Assembly: GCF_963676685.1 (NCBI RefSeq)
Contig: NC_092348.1
Coordinates: 17,707,386 to 17,771,385 of the forward strand
DNA length: 64,000 nucleotides
Reading direction: 5' to 3'
Source: Mytilus edulis
Lineage: Eukaryota > Mollusca > Bivalvia > Mytilida > Mytilidae
Shown one piece after another: positions 34,897 to 47,089 of this stretch. Within the stretch, counting starts at the first letter, position 1. Each line of letters starts with the position of its first letter. A program made the translations under genes and the position numbers. The notes beneath the pieces were generated by a model, which was given only the letters and a program-made list of their open reading frames with translations, was not told the origin of the DNA and did not search any database.

Positions 34897-35092
34897 GGTG
34901 CTGAACATTGATTGGATTAACTTTAACGTCTATTTTTGTTTTTTCATATGAAATTGTAATAATTTGCCAAAATTAAATGTTTTATTTTAATTCGTTTTAA
35001 TTCCTACTGAGCATTTATTTAGTATTGCTTTGCATCCAGTCGTCTCATATCTTTAATATTATCTGCGTCTATTTACTTCGAAAGAGCAAATT

Positions 35093-37380
35093 TAAGTAAA
35101 ATTCGTTGATAATATATATGCACACGTACCGAAAAATTGTCAAATCATACGAACGAATGTGTCAAAGAACGTTTTGCGACACTCACGGTAAGGACAGGTA
35201 ATTATGCATGGAAGATCGTCTTTTTGCGGGAAATATGAATGTCTACTCATATCCAATCTTTTAGAAAAATTGAATTTCTAAAGAAGAGTGTCCACTATGC
35301 ACTTGCACTGCACTATTATTACAAAAGTAGAATAAAATGATATACAAATGGATAAAAAAAATATGTATACATGTAACTGTTATATGAATAATATACATGT
35401 ATAACAACAATCCAGTGTATACTGATTTGTATCACTACAATATATAATAGCTATTACGGAGAGGTTGAAATTACTGTCATTTATTCATCATCCAGGCAAG
35501 AACTTGTCTCATAAAAAAGTCTGTACATTAACCTTAGTTTCAGTTATAGAGGTGATATATTTTTCTGTGACAAGTGCATTTGGGCATCTACAAGAGCTTG
35601 CGGTCATCCGATGTTCAGTACTTCAGTATTTTGATTATATTACTAATTTCAGTGAATCTTCTATGAAATTTGGACTTGTTTTTTGTGTGTGTGTTTTTCT
35701 TTATTTTAAGTTTTGCCTTCCAGCAAAAAATTACTGGAATACACTGATTGATACTCGTCTTTATGAAACTAGTTGATTCAGAAGTAGCTTCGTTCAATTT
35801 GTCTTAATTGCTGAGACAGCAAAATTTAAACACAGTTCACATATGTATGATACAACATTTGGGAAACTGAACTTTTACTGATCCATGATATTAACTGGTA
35901 TTCAAAACGGATTGCAATCTCCCTTAGAGTACACGAAGTTACCCTGAGATTGTGTATACAATCATAGTTACTTAACTTATATATAATCCTTGCTACATCA
36001 AGCACAAAACCCAACAAATTCATGAACAAATTTATAACTTTGTGTCTAATAAAGAGAAGGCGATTTTATAAAAGAGAATGAATATTGGTAGTTGTCTTGC
36101 AGATCGTTTCTTTCTTTTCCTAAGTCAACAATATCACGGAAGACCTCGTGGAACAGTTTGTGAAAATTATTGCATAGGTACACGTTTGCAACTATACAGT
36201 TTTCCCTATGACAAGACAACACTTGTCTGAAGTGTTTTAACACGCCCCTAATAACGACTTGAGTAATATCTAGACTTATTGACTTATTGACTTGTTAATG
36301 TCTGTGTCATTTGGTCTTTTGTGGATAGTTGTCTCATTGACAATCATACCACATCTTCTTTTTTATATTATCAAATTGATTGTCCAAAAGAACATCAGTG
36401 GGAGTTATCAATAACAAACAACATTTGTAAAATGTTTTCATAAAAGGAAATAGTGACTGTCGTTTATTCGTTGCCCAAGTCTTCTCTGAAATTTTAACTG
36501 CAGAATCAGGTATAAAGTGTATCAAAACCATTATCAAAACATTACCTTCAATAACTGCTTATCTTTTAAATTGATTACTATGTTTTCCAGCTTGGAGGTT
36601 TCGTCTTTTGAGTTACGTTAATCATATTGATTGCCGGGCAAATAAGTGAGACTAAGTAACCAGTCGATGTCTTTTTTCTTTCTAGTAAGCAACTTTATTC
36701 TAGTACTTTATAGTTTTTATTTATAAATTTGGCAGTACTTTTATCCAGTTTTTCCTGTCAGGGGCTTTTTATAGCCGACTAGACAATATGGATGTTTCTC
36801 ATTATCGAAGGCCATAATTAAGGTTGCCTATAAATCAATTTGCTTACATCCACTTCATTCGAACCTTGTTGAATAGTCTTCTCATTGTAAATCATAGCAC
36901 ATCTCCTTAATTTTAATATTACTATAAGATACTTAAGAAAAACTATTAATTTTTCAATTTTTATTTTTTTTGTTTTTATATATTGCAATGCCGTTTCTAT
37001 TTCATCTTGTCAAGGTTTCATCAGTTTTGAGTCAAGAAAACATCGGGATCACTGTAATAAAAAAAAAAATAAGATCAGTTTTTCATGAATTTAATACTGT
37101 CTCAATAGAGAATACTATTTTGGGTCTGAAAAACATTAATTTCTTTTTTTAATTTAATTAAAAAGATAACAACGAATAAAAAAAAAAAAAAAAAAAAAAA
37201 TATATCCCTTTGTCTATGATGACCAAGACAATCAAATATATATAAATAGCATAAATAATTCAAATTCACAAATGGACAAAATCAGCAACTGTTAAATTTT
37301 GATTTAAAAAACAATCTTACATCACACTTTAAAAGTGTAAGTTAGTAATCATTATGTTTTATTACAGCTATTTTTCTTAC
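35093..37380. other. No gene seen
   Basis: AT-rich. Open frames (for example 35465-35776 plus) have no recognised domain. Repeat fragments of the TTGTCTCATTGACAATCATA type lie at 36305-36365 and 36868-36915, and a poly-A tract at 37178-37200. The 3' end of the lectin transcript may extend into the right-hand part. Confidence 0.5.
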
Positions 37381-39131
37381 CTTCGTTTTTTCACAAATGT
37401 AGCCCATACCATTACTATTATAGCATGGAGCATCGTTCCATCTAAAATTTGCATATTTCCAAAAGTGAGCACAATGCTCTACACCTCCACTATTGCTTGG
37501 TTCATAACCATTCCAATGGGAATATCGCAGTTTAGACGAGTCATTGGTCCATCTCCATTTCCCGTCTTTAAAGTCTTGCGCACCCATCCAATAGCCAGCG
37601 GGATGCTGAACCGCTTCTGTTAAAATATTGTTGTCAATTAAACAAAATGATGGTGTTTTGTTTGTGTTATAAATTGTAAAATACAGAAATATCTTATTTT
37701 GCATTTCATCATTGTTAATTTCTATGTAATAAATATTATATATGTTATGTAATTTTAAAAACAAGTCAATAAGGGACAGCTAAATTGGTCACAAGTCCAT
37801 ACAGACCGCACCACAGCGAAAAGAAAGACGACGAAATGACAAACCTAACTAAGTTACTTTCTGGCGCAATAAATAATGCAATTACTTACTTCTCAGCACG
37901 TTTACAACCCATGTATCTTCAGCAGAATCTGTTATCTGTGCTAGATACCCACCCAGCTGCATGTATGCATATTTTCTAGAAGGCATGACAAGCAAAATAT
38001 TAACAAATAAAAGTGATAACAGGCACAAATGAATTGTTGTTAAAAACTAATGTGATATTATTTTTAATATTCACAATGACAAAAATTCACGACAAAGTTA
38101 ATAAAAAAAAATGAAAACTTTGTTTTATAGATGATTCAAAATATAAAATGATGTAATTCACATGCAGTATGTACTTTCATATTTTGCTTTAACACAATAC
38201 GAATTTCATTTTCTGTTGTTTTGACAAAAATCCAAAAGTTATCATCGAACAATTATAACATTGGCAAAAAAAAGTTTTAAACGATTTATTTTGAACTTCA
38301 GTACAAGACAGCACAGAATAAAACGGGAAAAGAGAGTACTTGACAGGAATTAAACAGTATACACTTGCTGTTTTTAATAATAATAATAACAAAAAAACAA
38401 CCTCAGCTCTATTCCACGTTTTGGTGTCAGGTGAAGTATAATAGCAATGATTCTTGTACTCCTTCCATCCCGATGGACACCCAGCAGATTTCCCTGTGGA
38501 AATATCAATTGCTTTAGTATAAATTTGTAATTATTAAATCAATTATATAGAAACACTGCTGTATAAAAGCACAAATTACAGTCTGACTAGATGAAGTGTT
38601 CTAATAGTCTGACTGTAATTTGTGCTTTTATACAGCAGTGTTTCTATATATATTGATTGATAAGAATACGTTAATCCGTGCAAATCTAAATGTTAAAAAA
38701 AATCATGTTTCATTGGAGATAAATGACACATTAAAATGATACAATAAATATACCCTTGAAAATATAGTAGTTATCAAAACTCTTAGCAGTAGTACTAACA
38801 GCTTTTTTGCAGATTTTTTAATCATTCGATTTCAAGGAAGATCTATCTCATTTCGTAATTGCAATTGTCTTTACTACAGCTACTGAACTAACACTAGGTC
38901 ACATTTTCATTCTTTCCTACCCAATAGAAAATCAAGAAGTCTGAGAAATAATGTTAGGTATAATGCATAACAGAGTAAGTTATTTAGGACCTTACCTTTC
39001 AAACTGTTTTTCAAAGTATTTAAAGTTGACTCTATACTTGATATAAGTGAAATTTCCTTCTGTCCATAACAAGTTTCTGATCTAATCACAGAAACGCATC
39101 CAAAAAGGACAAATAAGGCAAACATAACCAT
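37381..39131 (-). CDS. Secreted C-type lectin-like protein, four exons, with a frameshift
   Basis: Exon 1 (38996-39131): start codon, a hydrophobic signal peptide (MVMFALFVLFGCVSVIRS), and a short helical stretch. Exon 2 (38402-38493): start of the domain, GCPSGWKEYKNHCYY and KTWNRAE. Exon 3 (37890-37975): LGGYLAQITDSAEDTW. Exon 4 (37381-37616): YWMGAQDFKDGKWRW, YEPSNSGG, RWNDAPC and YICEK. EPS replaces the sugar-selective EPN, and WND supplies usual calcium ligands, so it may bind mannose-type sugars weakly or differently. Such lectins act in bivalve haemolymph and mucus in recognition and immunity. Exon 3 carries four extra bases (within 37961-37966). Removing them in thought restores both the phase and the conserved Cys, so this copy is frameshifted. 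A further 3' exon is possible after the donor at 37379. Confidence 0.8.
38544..38650. repeat. 46-bp inverted repeat hairpin in a lectin intron
   Basis: Left arm 38544-38589 and right arm 38605-38650 are complementary except for one T:T pair, with a 15-nt loop. The arms contain AACACTGCTGTATAAAAGCA and its complement. It lies in the intron between lectin exons 1 and 2 and could fold in the pre-mRNA. Confidence 0.85.
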
Positions 39132-39674
39132 CCTGTTAATTACTAGGAGACTACAGAAAGGGAAAAAAAGTTATAATTATTCACCTTTTTCAGATTTTGT
39201 CTTCTTGTTTATATCACATTATAGAGCTATAATTTTGTTTTCACAAGATTGTGTGGGCATATCAAATCTATATGTACATACAAATGTATGTATATATACC
39301 TAATGTGCTACATGTTAAAAAAAAACCATTATCATTAACAGCTCACATGAAACATAAAATTAAATTATTACATGGTTTCAAAAATATTATTAATAGCAAA
39401 AGGCACTTAATGATAGGAAAACACACATACCTTGTTCTTGTTGATTTTTTTTTTGTGTTTGCTGAAGCGAGGTTGGTGCATCATTGCGTAGCAACTTAAT
39501 TTATATCATTAAAAGGTAATACGAGAAATATAATCTGTACATGTTTTCCTCAAACCTTTTGATATGTTTCAGTATCATATTACGGAAGAAATACAATATG
39601 CTGCAATTGAGATCTTGCGCAATATTGTTGAAAAAAACCACTTTATATTATTGAAATTAAGCGTAATAACATTT

Positions 39675-39830
39675 AAGGAATGACTGTAATATTTTTTCTG
39701 TCTATGAAGAAATAACATAAAAAATTTGGTGCACACTGAATAACGCGGGTAGCGGGTTATTTAACAGTGTGCACCACATTTTTTTTAATGTTATTTCGAA
39801 TAGACAAAACAAATGTTACAGTCATTTCTT
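39675..39830. repeat. Foldback element
   Basis: Left arm AAGGAATGACTGTAATATTT to TTTGGTGCACACTGAATAAC; the right arm is the imperfect complement, ending TTACAGTCATTTCTT. The apex is GC-rich (GCGGGTAGCGGG). Sequence to the right, to about 39990, includes GATGACGTCACGATCACATG and GTCAGCCAATCAGAAGACG, which also occur at 31230-31335, so the mobile unit is longer than the hairpin. Confidence 0.75.
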
Positions 39831-40794
39831 ATAATTTAATTCTAAATTCCATTTTAAACCGTAGAAAACCATGAAAAACGTTGATGACGTCACGATCACA
39901 TGACTAAATTGTATCTATGGGCTGATAACAAAATAACGTCAGCCAATCAGAAGACGTGTTACATCCAAAATTAAATTATTTTACTCAAACGTTGTTTTCA
40001 CGTTGTTATATTTGATATTGTACGATACCCACTACTCCGTCTAGGAAATAACAATTTCCCCCAAAACAACATGTATGGAAAAAAGTAGCCAAAGCCTTAA
40101 TATAAGACATTTACTTTATGGGTCTCAAAGTGTATATTTCCCCTGATTAAAAGCATGTGTCTTATTAGTTATCGCACATACTGGACGGGTGCTAATACAT
40201 GCATGGGCGTCAGCTCACTATATACATTGTGAATGTTGTTGTCAAATGCCTGAAATCAAAGACAAAATAATATACGTATATATCTACACGTATATTCTAT
40301 TACAATTGCATATACATGCATACTAGTGTTGTAAAGTCACATAGAGAATGATGTATGTTTTAAATTGTTTTTCTATATAAATCAACAATAAATTATGCGC
40401 ATATAAAAAATATCAACAATAAATGTGTAAATATATGAATTAGACATATCCACCACTGGCACTCGTCTCAGAATATTTCCCCCTGAATACCGGTTTATAA
40501 ATGTATATAGGAATTTCTTTCTGAGACGAGTGCCTGTGATATCCACAATATACTCAAATACATCAGCAATGTGCGCGTAGACATAAATAAATTAACACAA
40601 AACCAGGAAACACTACACACGTTGATATTACATATACGTGTATGTTTCCCGCCAATTACGTAAAGGCCGCTCAAAGACGATTCACTCTTTTCGGTCCTCA
40701 TTTGTTTAACTAGTTTATTTTGAATTTTCAACATAAACTATTATCCTGCATTTTTGTTTAGGCAAAGTTGATCATCCTGCATTTTGTATACTCC

Positions 40795-40925
40795 TATACT
40801 TAGGACGGCGGTTAGGACATACTAGCTAAGATAATCCTAAGATAGCTTCGATGTCGGTCCTAACTTCATCCTAAATTCTGTCCTAAGAAATTCTTAGGAC
40901 CGATCTTAGGACAGTTTCGAAAAAC
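40795..40925. repeat. TTAGGAC/GTCCTAA inverted-motif cluster
   Basis: About six copies of TAGGAC or its complement GTCCTA occur in 130 bp, ending in CAGTTTCGAAAAACTGGCCC. Probably the end of a DNA element; no matching opposite end was identified. Confidence 0.5.
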
Positions 40926-40929
40926 TGGC

Positions 40930-41180
40930 CCCGGGTTTGTAACAACATGAGCAACACGACGGATGCCAAATGTGGAGCAGGATATGCTTACCCTTCCGGA
41001 GCATCTGAGATCACTCAAACTGGGATTCGTGTTGCCTAGTCTTTAGTTTTCTATGTTTTGTCATGTGCACTAATATTTGTCTGTTTGTCTTTTTCATTTT
41101 AGCCATGGCGTTGTCAGTTTATTTCCGATCTTTGAGTTTGACTGTCCCTCTGGTATCTTTTGCCCCTCTTTTAAACTTGG
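40930..41180 (+). repeat. Mussel-type dispersed repeat
   Basis: Contains ACATGAGCAACACGACGGAT, CCTTCCGGAGCATCTGAGAT and TTGACTGTCCCTCTGGTATC in an order I recall as widespread in Mytilus sequence. Non-coding. Confidence 0.6.
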
Positions 41181-42407
41181 AATTGATAATAAATAGCAAA
41201 TACATTTTATTTATTGTAAATGGATGTTCATAGTAAACATAAAAATAATTGAAATTAATAATAAAAAATAAAACGGTTTTTGAAAATAAGGGGAGGGTAA
41301 AACAAAATGCAATGTCCTCAAGTACTTATGACTGCTGATACCTTTCTTGAAATTATCCAGTGAAATTATTTAGTCAAAGTCGTTTTTCAAACATTTATCC
41401 TACAGCAATTTACAGCATACGTTCGACCACGCTCTAAATGCCCGCAATTTCGCAGGTGTTCTAGAATTGCGAGATTACGAAAGCAAGATGGAGACGGATA
41501 AAAATCGATCCTGAGATAAGTTGTATTTTTGGAATGAATTTCTTGAGATAATTTAATAACTTCAGAATATAACATTTGTGATTGTGATGCGGGACTGTCC
41601 GCCCAAAGTAAGCTTTGCCTAGCTTAAGGATTTATTAGTGTTTTTTTTAAACTTTGAAACTTATTAGATCATTAGGTAAAACCCCGAGAGACTTTTTACT
41701 TTTCCAACTATTTACCAGCGCCCGGGTCTTTTGTTATGGCAGATGAATTATACTCAAACTTCAACGGTTTAATTTTTGAGGCTCTACACGAGTGGTTAAA
41801 ATGGAATCTCAAAATACATCTGATATACTCAATCAGAGTAGAGATGTTCTATACGGTGAACAAAATAAAACTGTTTCATTAGAAAATTTATACAAATTAA
41901 TGCTTGATATGACAATAGACTGACATCAGTTGAAAAAGGAATGAGCGGGACAAGTCAATCAAATAAATCGAACATTAAAAACAGAGTAGATTACCGTGAA
42001 GAGGAACACTGTGGGGATTATGAAATTAGTTTAGTGTTAAAGGAAAATATTCACTGAATCGATTCATATAAGGTAGGGATTTTTAGCATTAAGTTGAAGG
42101 GTAGAAAAAGCGTCCGAAGCGGAGACTGTCGTGACCTAAAAAAAATTTCGTTAGCCACCTTCTTCTATATATATGGATAGTCGAACTTCCTATGGATAGA
42201 AACAAGTGCCTGTGATAAAAAGTATATAAAACGACAAAAATACTAAAAAAGTTACAAGTAAATAAAAGTATCAAAAATTATCTAGGATAACAGATATCCT
42301 TTATCAGTATCGTGTAAGATGAATCTGATCAATATAGTCTGATTCCAATAAGAGTTAGTATTCTGATTACGTATATACATATACATATACGTATATATAT
42401 ATAACTC

Positions 42408-42439
<32 letters not shown>

Positions 42440-42442
<3 letters not shown>

Positions 42443-42602
42443 TTCTTACATTGATACCAGTGGATTATCGGATTTATCCAATCGAGATAGTTAAATTATC
42501 AATTTTAAAGTTCGAGCCGCCTCGGCGAGTACTTTAAAATTTATAATTTAACTATCGAGATTGGATAAACCCGATAATCCACGAGTAACTATGTAAGAAT
42601 CT
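42440..42602. repeat. Foldback element
   Basis: Begins AGATTCTTACATTGATACCA and ends GTAACTATGTAAGAATCT. The arms include GATTATCGGATTTATCCAAT and the complement. The apex holds GCCTCGGCGAG. A TA microsatellite adjoins the left edge. Confidence 0.8.
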
Positions 42603-42852
42603 GTTTCTCTAATGATTAAAAAGACATTTTCTTTTTTTGTTTACCGAAAATCCCCTTCGAGTGCCTTTCACATTGCACGAAGTTGTCAATTTCATTAACA
42701 CCTGTTATCATATTTTGGTTCATCCAGTCAGCCAAAAAGGTCATGACCCTTAAAATCAACCAATGATCTTCTGAGATCACCAGCAACCACACGTTGATTA
42801 ACTTTTTTTATACAATGGGTTCGAAAAGGGATAAATTTCCATAGAATTAAAG

Positions 42853-42889
<37 letters not shown>

Positions 42890-43483
42890 TACGTATGTTT
42901 GTGACTATCTATTTCAATTTGAAGATCATAGACACTGTTTCTAGTTTTTCATTGGGCAATTTTGACCCGAATATTGTTAATAGATAGGTAAACACATGAT
43001 TTGTTTGTTTGAAAAAGTATATACTTTGTCATATTGTTGTTATGCAGTTTCATGCCTCAAGATGTGATAAGTTTTTCTTAATGATATTACTCCACCAAAT
43101 AAATGATAGAGGCATGTGAAATTAACTAAATTCTTAAATTTTAAATTGCTTATTTTAAAAGATTTGATAGACTCAGATTCTTTATAAAACCAAGTTTTTG
43201 GTACAAAGAAAGACATTTGTATATATATTTACATATATATCAAATTATGCGCATGAAATGTTTGTACAAAACTAGCAATTTTTCTTTATATATCTTTGTT
43301 ATTTCCAAATCATACATAATTATATTAATTCATACATCATTCATTTTCCGTATCACTTAATCAATGTCTAAAAATTTCTTTCTAAGTGTGATAACTGCAA
43401 GCCACCATCTTTTAGGATGTTGTCTCTCAAACATTTATTCACGCGATTGTTGTGGTCAAAAATGGCAAAAGGAGAACATTTGA

Positions 43484-43812
43484 CTAATAGTTTTTCAACT
43501 GAACTCTTGCTTTGTTGACATCCTTTCTTTTAGAAACTCTCTTGTAAATATTTGTTACTACGACAAAAAATTTTGGCGCGTCAAAACTAATAATAATAAC
43601 CAATGGAATCAAAAATAGAGCGACACCTACATAACCTACGGATACAGCAGACGGCCTGTCATCACGTGCACATATGCGTTTTCTGATAGTAGAAGATATG
43701 TTTTTCGAGTCGATGGTTAAGTTGTTTTTCAGTTCATCCAACACTTCCTTCATAAGTTCTTTAAGATCAGCCCTTGTTAGATTCAGCTCTTTCAAATGTC
43801 CCCATTTATAAG
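43484..43812 (-). CDS. Last exon of an unidentified single-pass membrane protein
   Basis: A splice acceptor (TTATTTAG) at 43813-43814 opens a frame of 109 codons ending at 43484. It begins YKWGHLKELN, has an amphipathic Lys/Glu-rich helix (ADLKELMKEVLDELKNNL), then a conserved-looking RDDRPSAVSVGYVGVAL that leads into one hydrophobic membrane segment (about residues 57-80), and ends in a short basic cytoplasmic tail (YKRVSKRKDVNKARVQLKNY). I associate this RPS..VGYVGV pattern with the C-terminal ends of several bivalve receptor-like proteins, but cannot name the family. Earlier exons should lie at higher coordinates; none was recognised in the following 10 kb. Confidence 0.5.
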
Positions 43813-44069
43813 CTAAATAAAAATAGAAATCTTGTTAATTAATAAATTGATTTTGGGATAGTTGGAATAATAGTTAACAATCGTAGGTCATGCATTCGAT
43901 CAAATGTACACTATTATAATCTTCTTTCATTCATTCAAGCATCTGCTATAACATAAATTTATCAGGTAGAAATTTTCGTAACGTTTTGGTGCACCAATAC
44001 GAAAGCTGTATGGTTATTTTCCCGTGAATTTTGTTTCGAAGGAACAAATAATGACAATATAAGTTACAA

Positions 44070-44622
44070 TTAGCTTTTCAACGGTTTCGGTACTTATACA
44101 ACTTCGGATTTCAAATGTTTGGCTTTGAGCGTTCCTGATGAAGGTAAATCCAGAAAAAGCGCTTCGGACACAAGAAATTATTAAACGTCTTGTTTTCAAT
44201 TTTTTACGTCACTAGGTCGATATCTCTGCTGGTGGACTATCAGTCCCCGAGGGTATCATCAGCTCAGTAGTCAGTACTTTGGTACTGACATGATTTAACA
44301 AACTTTATTAAATTTGCCCGTTTATAAATTTTGAAATTATCTAGAAACTAAGGTTTCAAGTTAACAAACTTTACTAAATTTGCCCATTTATAAATTTTGA
44401 AATAATCTAGAAACTAAGGTTTCAAGTCCCTCATGCAAAGTTGGCTTTAGATGAATTTGGCTATTTGTTTTAGGTAATTTTGACACAAAGCTCTTCAACG
44501 GTTTCGGTACTTATACATCTTCGGATTTCAAATGTTTTGCTTTGAGCGTTCCTAATGAAGGTAAATCCAGAAAAGCGCATCGGACGCAAACAATTATTAA
44601 ACGTGTTATTTTCAATTTTTTA
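44070..44622 (+). repeat. Paired dispersed repeats and a 65-bp tandem duplication
   Basis: TTTCGGTACTTATACA, CTTCGGATTTCAAATGTTT and CCT.ATGAAGGTAAATCCAG occur in order at about 44070-44195 and again at 44489-44622. Between them (44296-44430) a 65-bp unit starting AACAAACTTTA is present twice in tandem. This GCTTTGAGCGTTCCTGATGA-type block is a common mussel interspersed sequence. Confidence 0.7.
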
Positions 44623-44907
44623 CACAGTTTACAAATGCCGTAATACAAGAATGCATTGGGTCAATGTAGTTCATATCGGGTGAGGCGAAATAAAATCCAA
44701 TATGAATTTTATTCAACTGATAAATTCCGTACAACACTTGTTATATAATCAGTTTGTAATGTCCCCTTGTTTTCTTCGACCTTTTGTATAAGAGCTTTAA
44801 ATCTCTTTACTTGTCATATTTAAAGCTATAGAAGAGTAGAAATAGAAAACAGTACTACAATATATAAAGTTGACGTAAGAAATTACAGATTGAGTTTCAG
44901 CTCCGTT

Positions 44908-45170
44908 ACACATGAAAAATTGCAACATATGTTTTCATATGTTTTTCATGTGTTTTTCATATGTTCAAAAACATATGTCAAACGTATGTTGAGAACCACT
45001 CATGAAAAACATATGTTTTTTACTACATGAGAAACATATGTTTAACATATGATAAACACATGTTTTTAAAAAATCATATGATAAACATATGTTAAACATA
45101 TGTTTTTCATGCCATCAAATCATATGATTTCATATGAGGATCTCAACATATGTTTTTCATATGTTGTTTT
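44908..45170. repeat. CATATG-rich palindromic array, left end
   Basis: After ACACATGAAAAATTGCAACA, the sequence is a dense run of ACATATGTTTTTCATATG-like units in both orientations, with about 18 CATATG sites in 250 bp. A second such array is at 56940-57262. Confidence 0.8.
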
Positions 45171-46261
45171 TTTTTTCTAATTTGATACTCATAATGATAG
45201 AAATATGAATTTCATGTGAGAGTAAATATGAAATTACATATCTATTCAATAGAAAGCATACTTTTAAAGTACAAGTTAAGTTTTAGACACTGTATATAGC
45301 ATGCCATGTACTTGAACAACACATGGAAAATATGAGATATAATTTCTAAAGCACTGACAATCATTTTAACTGTCAGACATTATGGCGACCTTGAAATTTC
45401 TTGAAAGCTGACTTTCATTTGACTTACTCATAGCCATGTCCAAGCAACTTTTGAGAAGCAAAATTTCTCACAAAATCATTATCAACAGAATTATAATCAA
45501 GCATGCAAGAAATACATCTAGCTGTCTATGTACCTTGAACTTGTAAGTCGAATAACAAAACGATTAATAAGGTTGAAAGAAATTATAAATTCTATAAACT
45601 GGTCCATCATAGCTTGCTAATAAGTTGGTTTTTACTCCCATTTCAAGGCCATAGAATTACTAATAATCACTTGAGTTGTATCATTGGCAATCATCTGTAC
45701 CAGTTATCTTATATAACTCTACACTTCGTATTGAGGACTGTATCTTGAACTATATTGTGACTTGGATAGAGAGTTGTCTCATTGACACTCATAGCACATC
45801 TTCTTATATGTCCTAAATGTGAATATCTAATATCACTATCAAATGTCAATTCTAATTAAAAACATACAAATTTATGTATTAACAAATGTATTTATTTATT
45901 TTTATTTCAGTATCTTTTTGGCTATGTTCCTTCTTTCATCATGTTCATTCTTTATAATTCATTCCTGAACTCCATCTCATTGTTTCTTCTTTACTACATC
46001 TCATTACCTATAATGTAAAATAGAAAATGTAAAAAAATATACTTATGTGAATGCTTTTAATTAAATGAATGAAAAACTCTGTTTATTTTTGTATCTTTAG
46101 TTGCTAACATTCAGTCGTTTTGACCTGATGAATAGTTGTCTCATTGGCAATGATACTACATATTTTCCTCTTTTTTTAAATAATGAAAACTAACTCTATT
46201 CATGCATGTGTACTACACATTACCTGTGTATATAATATGTATTGCATTTGGACCTAAATGG

Positions 46262-46500
46262 CGACCAATTTAACCAGATACTCCACAGGGTGCAGCTTTA
46301 TACGACTGCAGAGGTCGAACCCTGAAGGTTGAGGCAAGTATGGACACAACATTCAAGCTGAATACAGCTCTGAATTTGGATTGTGATTAAACAGTTGACA
46401 CATCATAGGTTTCTGACACAGAATAAATGTGGTCTAATGAACTTTTTTTTTTTTTTTTTGCTTTTGAGCAATTTACTTTGCTGTTGAATATTAATCCTCT
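46262..46500. repeat. Dispersed repeat, paired with 3166-3430
   Basis: Contains GACTGCAGAGGTCGAACCCT, AGTATGGACACAACATT, and GACACATCATAGGTTTCTGA followed by a poly-T tract. See the matching copy at 3166-3430. Confidence 0.6.
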
Positions 46501-46691
46501 CAAAGAAAAAATATTTGAAGAAATTTTCTTTTTAAATTCTGAAATCTAAAATGACCCCCACCCCAATTTTTTTTCCACGTCCCCCTTTCTCTTATTCCAA
46601 AAATGATCTCAATTCAAAATTCTAATGGAGTTTGCAACAATAACTACTCATTTAAATACATCATAAAATATTAAAATATAAAATGTCATTT

Positions 46692-46848
46692 AATGAATGG
46701 CTATTATTTATTTTGAATTTATTGAACCATAAAACTAATTTTTGACTCTTCACATTGAATAATCCGCGAAGCGGATTATGTAAAATGTCAAGAGTCAAAA
46801 ATTAGTTTTATGGTTCAATAAAATCAAAATAAGTTATTGCCATTCATT
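46692..46848. repeat. Foldback element
   Basis: Arms AATGAATGGCTATTATTTAT through AAACTAATTTTTGACTCTT and their complement. The apex AATCCGCGAAGCGGATT is a perfect palindrome. The arms match over about 60 bp with few differences. Confidence 0.85.
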
Positions 46849-47089
46849 ATAAATAAATTTCTATCAAAAATAAGGCTCAACGAACTTTTTATATTATATA
46901 TATTAACAATAACAACGTACACACATATGTTGGCGTATGAATACACAACGCCAGAGTGGGCGTGTCTCCATCAAAATTGACAACATTGAAAATAAAACTA
47001 ATAATTTTAACCAATCCGAAGACAGTAAATACACCAAATTTATTTATACAGTCATGGTTAGAATTAATAGTAACTTCTAAAAAAATAAA

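Larger units (their letters stand above)
31524..35092 (+). mobile_element. Ngaro-type tyrosine-recombinase retrotransposon, internally deleted
   Basis: The layout is A1 (31524-31738), ORFs (31747-33708), B1 (34214-34408), A2 (34409-34896), B2 (34897-35092). B1, A2 and B2 abut exactly. These split direct repeats, together with RNase H and tyrosine-recombinase domains, define the Ngaro/DIRS class, which integrates a circular intermediate by site-specific recombination and leaves no target duplication. A1 matches only the first 215 bp of the 488-bp A2 and then jumps directly into the RNase H frame. The rest of A1, the gag ORF and most of the reverse transcriptase have therefore been deleted as one block. 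Two in-frame stops and a frameshift further disable it. The repeats differ by only a few bases, so it is young. Confidence 0.85.
39132..43483. other. No gene seen; foldback elements and dispersed repeats
   Basis: Holds the foldback at 39675-39830 with a CRE-like TGACGTCA nearby, a block near 40795-40925 built on GTCCTAA/TTAGGAC inverted motifs, a mussel-type dispersed repeat at 40930-41180, the palindrome at 42440-42602, and TA microsatellites at 42411-42440 and 42856-42885. Open frames show no domains. Confidence 0.55.

Noticed and set aside
35465-35776. 103-codon open frame
   Set aside because: Hydrophobic and low-complexity, with no domain, start context or splice sites that stand out.
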